From Acidobacteriota bacterium (lineage in GTDB: Bacteria > Acidobacteriota > Terriglobia > Bryobacterales > Bryobacteraceae), in contig JANXXI010000235.1 in the NCBI GenBank assembly GCA_025350695.1, positions 1-64,000 on the forward strand: a DNA stretch of 64,000 nucleotides, in the 5' to 3' direction. Below, piece by piece: positions 1-7,338 of this stretch. The notes under the pieces were generated by a model, which saw nothing but the letters and a program-made list of their open reading frames with translations, was not told the DNA's origin and did no database searches. Both the position numbers and the translations under genes were made by a program. Every line of letters starts with the position of its first letter. The first letter of the stretch is position 1.

Positions 1-70
1 CGCTCACGCCGCCATAGCCCAGCGATAGAGCTTCATTCGCCGCCCACAGCCGCAAGCTCGCCTCATTCAA

Positions 71-1075
71 ATGAGGCCGGATGCGTTCAAACTTCTCCGC
101 AAGCGATACGCCAAGGCGAGGCACTCCCCAGTCATATCACAATCGGCCCAGTCGTTCAAGTTATTATTGCTAACTGCCTTAGGCGCCACTGTTGATGCGG
201 TGGATCATCGGGAAACGAACTTCAATCAAATGCGCGGCGTGGGGCTTTTGGCGAAGGAATTGGCACTTGCCGGGAAATTGGATTGGTTCGATATTGATCT
301 CGATGGCCGCTTCGAGCTTCCTCGCCGGCACTATTCGTTCGCATTGTTTCTCGGGACTTTGTATCACTTGAAGAATCCGTTTTACGTTCTGGAGCACTTG
401 GCGGCGAGTGTGGATTGGTGCGTGGTCAGTACCCGCATTGCCTCCATCACTCCAGAAAAGAACAGCATGGAAACGGAGGCCCTGGCCTATTTGCTTGGAC
501 CACGAGAAGCCAATAACGATCCGACAAATTATTGGATTTTCTCCTCCACCGGGCTGAGGCGTCTGTTAGACAGGACGGGTTGGATTGTGGTCAATCAGGA
601 ACGAGTAGGCTATGCCGGCAAGTCAGATCCGGTCAATCCTGCCGCAGATGAGCGTATGTTTTTGTTGTTAAAGAGCAAGCGGCTGCACCCTGAATTTCAT
701 GTAGGAGCGATTGAAGGGTTTCACCTTATTGAAGCGGCTGGGTGGGGCTGGACCGCCAAGCAGTTCAGCCTTGAAGTGACGTTAAATTTAGATTTCCCGC
801 CTACGGAGTTTGCTTTATATTTGATAATTCCCGATGCGGTATTGCTGACTGGCGAGCCAGTGATCGTAACCTGTTCAATTTCCGGAGTGCCCGCCGGTAA
901 GCTGCATGTCGAATCGCCCGGTTCGATCGAGTTCCGAGGGCGATTCCCCATAACGATCCTTTCGCCATTGCGTCTGGATTTCAAAGTGGAAAGTGGGTTC
1001 GAGGCCCCAGGAGACCAACGCGATCTTGGCGTAATCGTACCCTCAGTGGGTGGGATTCCATTTCGTATTTCCTGA
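71..1075 (+). CDS. SAM-methyltransferase-like protein, motif I not recognisable
   Basis: The first ~180 residues resemble class I SAM-dependent methyltransferases of the tRNA-wobble-methyltransferase-like (DUF1698) kind. An acidic post-beta2 segment (VDAVDHRETNFNQMRG, about residues 41-56) and the LGTLYHLKNPFYVLEHL block (about 94-110) are clear. The glycine-rich SAM-binding motif I, which should lie just before the VDAVDH segment, is absent: that place reads SQSAQSFKLLLLTALGA. An in-frame stop at 26-28 rules out a longer N-terminus in this frame. The last ~110 residues look like an all-beta tail of unknown role. The gene may be a 5'-truncated remnant or a divergent enzyme. It is convergent with adk. 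Confidence 0.6.
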   Translation: MRPDAFKLLRKRYAKARHSPVISQSAQSFKLLLLTALGATVDAVDHRETNFNQMRGVGLLAKELALAGKLDWFDIDLDGRFELPRRHYSFALFLGTLYHLKNPFYVLEHLAASVDWCVVSTRIASITPEKNSMETEALAYLLGPREANNDPTNYWIFSSTGLRRLLDRTGWIVVNQERVGYAGKSDPVNPAADERMFLLLKSKRLHPEFHVGAIEGFHLIEAAGWGWTAKQFSLEVTLNLDFPPTEFALYLIIPDAVLLTGEPVIVTCSISGVPAGKLHVESPGSIEFRGRFPITILSPLRLDFKVESGFEAPGDQRDLGVIVPSVGGIPFRIS

Positions 1076-1086
1076 GGGCATTGCGA

Positions 1087-1677
1087 TTATCGTTTTTTAC
1101 GAGGTTCAGGCAAACCCAGCAGGCGCCGAATGTCCAGGTAAACCTCCTCCACTTCCCGATCGCCGTCAAGAGTGAGCAATAGGTTTCGCTTCTCGTAGAA
1201 ATCGAGCAGCGGACTGGTTTTTTCGGTGTACTCTCTGAGGCGGACCTTCAGGGCCTCGGCGTTATCGTCCGCCCGTTTGGTGAATCCGCTTCCTTGTCCC
1301 ATCTTGGCCCGATGCATGACGCGACCAAACACGACATCATCAGGAATGTCCAAATAGATCACCCGGTCGATGTCCCAGTTTTCAAACAGGTATTCGGCTT
1401 GAGATCGCGTGCGGGGAAAACCGTCCAGAACGAAGCCATAGTTCCAATCGTGCTGATCGAGTCGAAGTCTTACGACATCTTCCACAATCTCATCTGGCAC
1501 AAGTAAACCAGCGTCGGTGATACGGCGGATCCTAGCGGCCAACTTCGTGTGTTGCGCCACATGCCACCGGAAAATTTCACCAATGGAGATGTGCGCGAAG
1601 TCATAGTCACCGCATAGGCGCTCACTTTGGGTTCCCTTGCCCGAACCCTGTGGGCCACAAATAACGTACTTGTTCAC
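1087..1677 (-). CDS. adk: Adenylate kinase family nucleoside monophosphate kinase
   Basis: This 196-residue protein converts AMP and ATP to two ADP in the cytoplasm. Visible features are the P-loop GPQGSGKGT at residues 8-16, the NMP-binding DGFPRT at 85-90, and a short LID containing KRADD near 134-138. The GEIFR segment at 33-37 sits where GDLLR/GDMLR is usual. Short-LID enzymes of this size are common beside the ~215-residue long-LID form, so activity on other NMPs cannot be excluded. The gene follows a 70-codon unknown gene by 46 bp on the same strand, which suggests co-transcription. There is no secY/infA neighbour as in the ribosomal adk locus, so a second adk may exist elsewhere. Confidence 0.85.
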   Translation of the reverse strand: MNKYVICGPQGSGKGTQSERLCGDYDFAHISIGEIFRWHVAQHTKLAARIRRITDAGLLVPDEIVEDVVRLRLDQHDWNYGFVLDGFPRTRSQAEYLFENWDIDRVIYLDIPDDVVFGRVMHRAKMGQGSGFTKRADDNAEALKVRLREYTEKTSPLLDFYEKRNLLLTLDGDREVEEVYLDIRRLLGLPEPRKKR

Positions 1678-1723
1678 GGGACACTATCTTAACAAAAAAC
1701 CGAATATCACGTAGGTTGGGCGT

Positions 1724-1936
1724 TTATCGGCTTCTTTCGTGGAACTTGTTGGCTAGTTCTTCAACAAACGACACTTCCTGGTCTGTCAGCACAGGGGTAA
1801 AACGGGCCGTCCGCAACGGGATGGTCTGACGAATCGTATATCGGCCTGAAAAATGTTGTTCTAAATCGGCTCTGTCAACAACGAGTTCTTTGAACAACAA
1901 CTTAACGGAAATTGGTACTGCTCCATTCAAGGGCAA
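1724..1936 (-). CDS. Small protein of unknown function (TTG start)
   Basis: This is a 70-residue ORF with a TTG start. A strong Shine-Dalgarno AAGGAGGG lies about 9 nt upstream on the minus strand (around 1945-1952), which is the main reason to accept it as a gene. The product is soluble, with no signal peptide or membrane segment, and its C-terminal third (about residues 48-68) is predicted-helix-like and charged. I do not recognise the family. It lies 46 bp upstream of adk on the same strand and is divergent from lexA, so its promoter region overlaps that of lexA. Confidence 0.5.
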   Translation of the reverse strand: MPLNGAVPISVKLLFKELVVDRADLEQHFSGRYTIRQTIPLRTARFTPVLTDQEVSFVEELANKFHERSR

Positions 1937-2000
1937 AAGTTTCAGCCCTCCTTAGTTTTCATCATGACAGAGTTTCACTTCCCAAGCGAGTTTTAAACAC

Positions 2001-2027
2001 CTTAGTTCCATAAGTACTAATACTAAG
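2001..2027. promoter_or_regulatory. Inverted repeat in the lexA upstream region (possible operator)
   Basis: CTTAGT (2001-2006) and ACTAAG (2022-2027) form a 6-bp inverted repeat with a 15-nt spacer, and TACTAA is directly repeated at 2015-2026. The position, between the divergent small gene and lexA, suits an autoregulatory LexA site. The motif matches neither the Gram-positive nor the enterobacterial SOS box, so the assignment is only positional. Confidence 0.25.
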
Positions 2028-2072
2028 ATCTTGATTTTCGTGTTTTCTTCGCCCATAATGGTTAACAACCCT

Positions 2073-2711
2073 ATGGCTCTAACACCCAGGCAGAAGGAAG
2101 TCCTCGACTTCCTAGTCAACTTTGTTGAAGACAACGGCTATTCTCCCAGCTTTGAGGAGATCGCCGGCGGAATGAATCTTGCTTCGCTTGCCACAGTGCA
2201 TAAGCACATTTCGGCGCTTGAGGCCCGCGGATACTTAAAGCGTGGCTTCAATCAAAGCCGATCTCTGGACGTATCCGCTGAATACGTTACCCAGCATAAG
2301 CTGAACCACAGAGCGTCCGCTGCGCTGCCCCCTTTCGAAATCCCGTTAGCTGGGCAGATTGCCGCGGGTATGCCGGTTGAAACAATTCAACAGCAGGAAA
2401 CGCTAAGCTTCGGTGACTTCATGGGAAATAGTGGTACATTCGCCCTACAAGTGCGAGGCGAATCCATGATTGATGACCATATCATGAATGGAGATTACGT
2501 TCTGGTTGAGAAAACCGACCGGGTCATGGATGGCGAAATCGTTGTGGCGCTGGTTGCCGGATGTGAGACTACCTTGAAGCGTTTCTACCGGGAACCGGAA
2601 GGCATTGCGCGGCTCCAACCGGCCAACTCCTCAATGGATCCGATCCGGGTGCCGCTCGACAACGTGTCGATTCAAGGCCGGGTTCTAGCGGTTCTTCGCA
2701 AATATAAATAA
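2073..2711 (+). CDS. lexA: LexA repressor
   Basis: LexA represses the SOS regulon and cleaves itself when bound to RecA filaments. An N-terminal winged helix (ALTPRQKEVLDFLVNF at the very start) is followed by an S24-type peptidase domain. The scissile Ala-Gly lies in QIAAGMP, the catalytic Ser in VRGESMIDDH, and the catalytic Lys in ETTLKRFYRE. I chose the ATG at 2073 because LexA proteins normally begin M-x-L-T-P-R-Q; ATG 2058 and TTG 2031 would only add residues with no family match. No good Shine-Dalgarno precedes any of the three. The 212-residue length is normal. No imuA/imuB/dnaE2 cassette follows. Confidence 0.93.
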   Translation: MALTPRQKEVLDFLVNFVEDNGYSPSFEEIAGGMNLASLATVHKHISALEARGYLKRGFNQSRSLDVSAEYVTQHKLNHRASAALPPFEIPLAGQIAAGMPVETIQQQETLSFGDFMGNSGTFALQVRGESMIDDHIMNGDYVLVEKTDRVMDGEIVVALVAGCETTLKRFYREPEGIARLQPANSSMDPIRVPLDNVSIQGRVLAVLRKYK

Positions 2712-2717
2712 AAAATG

Positions 2718-2742
2718 GCCGCTCCGGTAGACCCGAAGCGGC
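2718..2742. terminator. Hairpin after lexA
   Basis: GCCGCT (2718-2723) pairs with AGCGGC (2737-2742), and inner CGG pairs with CCG. It lies 7 nt after the lexA stop. An A-run precedes it on the plus strand but no T-run follows, so the classic intrinsic-terminator signature faces the minus strand; it may stop transcription in both directions. Confidence 0.45.
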
Positions 2743-3092
2743 TTGGAGGATTGATTAGGATTGCTTCCGAGACCCTGCTCGTCCCGGGAACACTAGAGTG
2801 CAAGAACTTTCGTCCTAGCTCTCCGAGTTCAAAAGTATCACGTGATGGGCAACTCACCAAGTACTGAAGTTCTGAATTGGTACTGTTCCGATAGAGCCAC
2901 TTGCAAAACTCGGGCGAAAATCAATGACGGGACCAAAATAATTGGCCGCAAGTGAACGCGAAGAACGCGAGTGGGAATAAAGACAAGATTTCCACAATTG
3001 GAACGAGTTTTGCAGGAGCCTCGATAGTTACAACAATTTGCACAGATCACATAACTGTGGGCTAGTCCATTTCGTAGTACGATGAGAGACGA
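2743..3092. other. 350-bp non-coding interval with inverted repeats
   Basis: I see no convincing gene here. The interval holds an 11-bp inverted repeat, TGCAAAACTCG at 2902-2912 and its complement at 3004-3014, and a nested CACTTGC (2898-2904) / GCAAGTG (2948-2954) pair, with a GAACGCGA direct repeat between them. A promoter for the downstream ribonuclease gene must lie here, but no clear -35/-10 pair stands out. A minus-strand ORF across it has no family match. Confidence 0.4.
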
Positions 3093-3926
3093 ATGAGACT
3101 TAAGAGTCTGCTTATTTTTTCCACTTCTTTGATGATTGTTTGGCTTCAAGGTTGCCGCGAATCAAGCATCACTCCCGCGGCTTCTCAACACGGAGCCCCG
3201 TCATCCCAACAAGGGCCATCGATTGGCAAAGAGTTGCCACCGGTTCCTTCTGTCACTGATACCCGATCTGCCTCGGCAGAGGATGGCGAACCGGCGCAGG
3301 AGAAGCGATCCAAGCGCAGAAGGCCCAAATCTGGGGACCGGAACGCCCCTCGTGGCGAAGCTGGAGATTTCGATTTTTACGTATTAAGTCTTTCCTGGTC
3401 GCCTCAGCACTGCGCAACTCCGGCGGGGCAACACGATCGGGACCAGTGCAGCGGTATGAAGCAATTCAATTTCGTGGTGCATGGCTTGTGGCCACAATAC
3501 GATCCGCGGGGTTGGCCTCAGAGCTGTCGTGGCGATCCGCAAGTCAACGGGCGGTGGATAACAGAAATGCTGCCTCTGATGCCTAGCCCGAAACTAATCC
3601 GTCACGAATGGGAAAAGCATGGCACATGCAGCGGGTTAGGTCAGGATGGCTACTTCGCCAAGATTAAGCAGGCCCGAGCCAAAGTAAATGTTCCTGCTGA
3701 CTTTCAATCGCCCCGAGATGCGATTCGTACGTCGCCCAGTATCGTAAAATCGAAATTTGTGGCGGCAAACCCAGGAATGCCCACCGCCTCCATGGGGGCC
3801 ATTTGCGGCGGAAGGTTTCTGCAGGAAATAGATGTTTGTTTGACCAAAGATTTGAATATCCGCAACTGCCCAAGTGGCGTGCGGGACACTTGCCCTGATG
3901 AACTTATTATTCAGCCAGTGCGTTAG
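3093..3926 (+). CDS. Ribonuclease T2 family lipoprotein
   Basis: RNase T2 enzymes cut single-stranded RNA through a 2',3'-cyclic phosphate. Both catalytic segments are present: HGLWPQ at residues 130-135 (CAS I) and HEWEKHGTC at 171-179 (CAS II), each with its catalytic His. The N-terminus is a lipoprotein signal ending in LQGC (18-21), followed by ~65 residues of low-complexity linker rich in Pro, Ser and basic residues, so the enzyme is probably tethered in the periplasm or at the outer membrane. Several Cys are available for disulfides, as is usual for the family. It lies 31 bp upstream of the penicillin-binding protein gene. Confidence 0.88.
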   Translation: MRLKSLLIFSTSLMIVWLQGCRESSITPAASQHGAPSSQQGPSIGKELPPVPSVTDTRSASAEDGEPAQEKRSKRRRPKSGDRNAPRGEAGDFDFYVLSLSWSPQHCATPAGQHDRDQCSGMKQFNFVVHGLWPQYDPRGWPQSCRGDPQVNGRWITEMLPLMPSPKLIRHEWEKHGTCSGLGQDGYFAKIKQARAKVNVPADFQSPRDAIRTSPSIVKSKFVAANPGMPTASMGAICGGRFLQEIDVCLTKDLNIRNCPSGVRDTCPDELIIQPVR

Positions 3927-3957
3927 GATAGCTCCCCAATTGAGACAATAATAAGAC

Positions 3958-6471
3958 ATGGCGAAACTAGTCCGCAAAGCGCCTCGGTCCCCACTCTGGA
4001 TAAGATTGCTTGAATCTAACGTCTTTCGATGGACGGCGGGTGTTTGTGGGGGCCTGATCCTCATACTAGTGGGCATTTTCACCTACTTTTGGATCACGCA
4101 CTCGCGCATGATTGATGAAACCCTGGCGCGGGGGCCATACAACACATCCTCTCGTATTTACGCCGCGCCGAAATCCATTCATGTTGGAGATGCAGCCACT
4201 TCAGATGAACTGCGAGCCCTGCTGAGAAACGCCGGATACGGGGAATCGAAATCGAACCGGATGGGCTGGTATAACACGCGGCCCGGGGTGCTGGAGATTA
4301 TTCCTGGTCCCGATTCTTTTTCTGAAAACGATGGCGGTGTGATTAAGATTGATGGCGGCAAGGTTAAGGAGATCATCTCGCTGCGCGACAACACGCCGCG
4401 CAACTCCTATCAATTGGAGCCTGAGCTAATCACCAATACCTTCGATCAGAAGCGGGAGAAGCGCCGCGTGGTGCGTTACGAAGATATTCCCAAGGTGCTG
4501 GTGGACGCGACTCTTTCCGCCGAGGACAAACGGTTTTTTCAACACACGGGGTTCGACCCTCTGCGAATATTGAAAGCGTTTTATGTCAACCTCCGCTCCA
4601 ACCGCCATAGCGAGGGAGCCTCCACCATAACTATGCAGGTGGCGCGCAACATGTTTCTTACTCGTGAGAAAACGTGGAAGCGTAAGATTTCAGAAACACT
4701 AATCACGGTGCAGTTAGAATGGAAACTCTCCAAGGAAGAGATTTTTTCCTACTATGCTAACCAGATTGTCGATATGGGCCGAGTCGGAAGTTTTGCTATT
4801 CGCGGATTTGCGGAAGCCTCGCAAGCCTATTTGGGGAAAGATATTCGCGAACTGACATTGCCTGAAGCGGCGTTACTGGCGGGAATGAATCAGCAGCCGA
4901 GCGCAACGAATCCTTTCTTATATCCCGATCGCGCTGTGAAGCGGCGCAACATCATTCTTGGAATGATGCGTGAAAACGGTTACATTACGGATCGCGCTTA
5001 TGCCGAGGCGGTCGCCACGGCTATAAAAGTCACCCGCGGAACCAGCGGGGCGAACGAATCGGCTTACTTCATCGACTTGATCAACGAAGAGCTGGAAAAG
5101 CATTTCAGCGAACATGACTTTACCGGTTCGGCCTACCGCATCTACACCACGCTTGATACGGAGTTGCAGAAGGACGCTACCGAGGCCGTGCGGATCGGAA
5201 TGGCGGAAGTGGACAAGATTTTGGAACGGCGGAAGAGTAAGAATCCAGGTGGCGCGCAGGTGGCATTGGTGGCGCTTGACCCTCAGACGGGAGAAGTACG
5301 GGCGCTGGTGGGTGGTCGCAACTACGCAGCCAGCCAGTTAAACAGGGCACTTGCCAAACGTCAGCCTGGATCAATCTTCAAACCGTTTGTATATGCGGCG
5401 GCTCTGAATACCGGGCTCCAGAACGGTGCGCAGACGGTCTACACCACATCAAGTACAATTGTGGACGAACCGACGACTTTCTGGTATGACGGCAAGCCTT
5501 ATGAGCCAAGCAATTACCACCAAGCGTCCTATGGCGTCGTGACGCTACGGCAAGCTTTGTCCCGGTCGATGAATATTCCAACCGTGAAGTTGGCCCAATC
5601 CATAGGATATGGAAATGTCGCGTCGCTTGCGCGGCAAGCCGGGATGGGCAACGCCCGCGGAACCCCGTCGGCTGCCCTCGGATCCTATGAAGTGACGCCC
5701 ATTGACGCGTCAGGCGCCTATACTGTTTTTGCGAATCGGGGGCAATTTTCAAAGCCGTATTGGATTCAAAGCATCCGTGATTCGTCCGGCCAAAGCCAGT
5801 TTGACGGCAAGCCCGTTCATAAACAGGTGATCGATAGCCGTGTGAACTATCTGATGGTGAATCTGATGGAAGAAGTGTTGCGTTCGGGTACTGGCGCCGG
5901 CATCCGATCGAGAGGCTTCGGATTGCCCGCGGCCGGCAAAACCGGCACTTCCCACGACGGCTGGTTTGCCGGGTTTACGACAAAACTCGTTTGTGTAGTG
6001 TGGGTCGGTTTTGACGACAACGAGGACCTGAAGCTGGATGGTTCGCAAGCCGCTCTCCCGGTTTGGACGGAGTTCATGAAGCGAGCTCACAACCATCGTG
6101 AATATAGGGGCGCTACCTACTTCAACGCGCCGGACGGTATCGTAAGCGTGAGCATGGATCCGGCGACTGGGCAACTTTCAACCGAAGCGTGCCCGACGAA
6201 AATTACTGAAGTGTTCATCACTGGATCTCAGCCGCTTGAGACCTGTGCGTTGCATGGCGGCTCGCGCGCGGTGGCCCAGGTATCAGGATGGGATACCCCA
6301 GATCCTCAACAACCGACAGAGGCCGACGTGGCGGCGATAAAGGCTCCGCGCAGAGTTGTGAAGGTAAAACCGCCTCCGGAATCCGCTGACAAGGTTCCGC
6401 AACAGGATCCACAAGCGAAGCCCGAACCTAATAAAGGCTTCTTCGGCCGCATCAAAGACTGGATGAAATAG
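3958..6471 (+). CDS. Bifunctional penicillin-binding protein (PBP1b-like, class A)
   Basis: This enzyme polymerises lipid II glycan strands and cross-links their peptides at the inner membrane. It has a cytoplasmic basic N-terminus, one membrane anchor (about residues 27-46), and a segment at 65-165 resembling the UB2H domain of PBP1b. The glycosyltransferase domain shows EDKRFF (catalytic Glu 189) and STITMQ (222-227). The transpeptidase shows SIFK (Ser 472, Lys 475), SMN (537-539) and KTGT (661-664). All catalytic motifs are intact at 837 residues. The C-terminus is a Pro/Lys-rich tail. The UB2H-like region favours PBP1b over PBP1a; UB2H normally docks an outer-membrane lipoprotein activator. 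Confidence 0.93.
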   Translation: MAKLVRKAPRSPLWIRLLESNVFRWTAGVCGGLILILVGIFTYFWITHSRMIDETLARGPYNTSSRIYAAPKSIHVGDAATSDELRALLRNAGYGESKSNRMGWYNTRPGVLEIIPGPDSFSENDGGVIKIDGGKVKEIISLRDNTPRNSYQLEPELITNTFDQKREKRRVVRYEDIPKVLVDATLSAEDKRFFQHTGFDPLRILKAFYVNLRSNRHSEGASTITMQVARNMFLTREKTWKRKISETLITVQLEWKLSKEEIFSYYANQIVDMGRVGSFAIRGFAEASQAYLGKDIRELTLPEAALLAGMNQQPSATNPFLYPDRAVKRRNIILGMMRENGYITDRAYAEAVATAIKVTRGTSGANESAYFIDLINEELEKHFSEHDFTGSAYRIYTTLDTELQKDATEAVRIGMAEVDKILERRKSKNPGGAQVALVALDPQTGEVRALVGGRNYAASQLNRALAKRQPGSIFKPFVYAAALNTGLQNGAQTVYTTSSTIVDEPTTFWYDGKPYEPSNYHQASYGVVTLRQALSRSMNIPTVKLAQSIGYGNVASLARQAGMGNARGTPSAALGSYEVTPIDASGAYTVFANRGQFSKPYWIQSIRDSSGQSQFDGKPVHKQVIDSRVNYLMVNLMEEVLRSGTGAGIRSRGFGLPAAGKTGTSHDGWFAGFTTKLVCVVWVGFDDNEDLKLDGSQAALPVWTEFMKRAHNHREYRGATYFNAPDGIVSVSMDPATGQLSTEACPTKITEVFITGSQPLETCALHGGSRAVAQVSGWDTPDPQQPTEADVAAIKAPRRVVKVKPPPESADKVPQQDPQAKPEPNKGFFGRIKDWMK

Positions 6472-6489
6472 GCGCTTTGGCTTACGGTT

Positions 6490-6520
6490 GGCCCCGCCTA
6501 ACCCTACTTAAGCGGGGGGC
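6490..6520 (+). terminator. GC-rich hairpin after the PBP gene
   Basis: GCCCCGC at 6491-6497 pairs with the GCGGGG-rich run at 6512-6520 across a ~14-nt loop, 20 nt after the stop codon. No clear T-run follows, so it may be a weak or Rho-assisted terminator. Confidence 0.45.
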
Positions 6521-6546
6521 ACACGCCTCTTCAATTTGGAGCTAGA

Positions 6547-7338
6547 ATGAAGCTAACAGGAGTGGCGCGCTATATGAACCATCGGATACTTGCTTCTTCT
6601 ATCTTCATTGTTACCTCAACAATTGCTATCTCAATAAGTTTCGCCGCTGAGAGCGATCCCGGTTCGAAGCCTTCCGATCCAAAGTCTCAGTTAACTCCAG
6701 AAATGCGCGGCGACATCCTCATGGCTCGCAAGGAGTACAGGGACGCCATTGAAGTTTATCAGTTGGGTCCCAAGAATTCGGCAATCCTACTGAACAAAAC
6801 CGGTATTGCGTATCATCAACTGACGGATACAAATACCGCACGAAAATACTATGAGAAAGCGGTTAAGGTGAATCCTGAATACTCTGAGGCCGTCAATAAT
6901 TTGGGTACCGCTTTCTATGCTCATAAGAACTACAGGAAAGCGATTACGCAGTATTTAAAGGCACTGCAGTTGAATCCAAATTCGGCATCCGTTTACAGCA
7001 ATCTGGGAACGGCTTTCTTCGCGCGCAAAAAGTACGATCAAGCGTTGCAGGCGTATCAAAAGGCATTGCAACTGGATCCTGAAGTTTTCGAGCATAGGAG
7101 CTCAGGTGGAGTGCTGTTGCAGGAACGCACGGTAACCGAGCGGGCAAAGTTTCACTACTATTTAGCAAAAACCTACGCCAAGGCCGGAGAACATACACGG
7201 GCCTTGAGTTACATGCGCAAAGCCCTTGAAGAAGGGTTTAAGGAAAAAAGCAAATTCATGGAAGATCCGGAGTTCGCCCAGATGAGGGAACTTCCTGAGT
7301 TTCAACAGTTAATGACTATGGAGATGCGTGTCCTATAG
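6547..7338 (+). CDS. Secreted TPR-repeat protein
   Basis: This 263-residue protein carries a hydrophobic signal segment (about residues 12-32, ending near FAAES) and then at least three consecutive tetratricopeptide repeats (about 75-185; e.g. AVNNLGTAFYAHKNYRKAI and VYSNLGTAFFARKKYDQAL). The last ~70 residues are also helical. TPRs usually scaffold protein complexes; the partner is unknown. The ATG at 6547 has GGAG 7 nt upstream; ATG 6574 would give a more compact signal peptide. The 3' end overlaps the next TPR gene by 11 bp, so the two are translationally coupled. Confidence 0.8.
   Translation: MKLTGVARYMNHRILASSIFIVTSTIAISISFAAESDPGSKPSDPKSQLTPEMRGDILMARKEYRDAIEVYQLGPKNSAILLNKTGIAYHQLTDTNTARKYYEKAVKVNPEYSEAVNNLGTAFYAHKNYRKAITQYLKALQLNPNSASVYSNLGTAFFARKKYDQALQAYQKALQLDPEVFEHRSSGGVLLQERTVTERAKFHYYLAKTYAKAGEHTRALSYMRKALEEGFKEKSKFMEDPEFAQMRELPEFQQLMTMEMRVL

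Noticed and set aside
2838-3149. Minus-strand 103-codon ORF in the lexA-RNase gap
   Set aside because: No ribosome-binding site and no domain; it covers the inverted-repeat region and overlaps the RNase T2 signal peptide.
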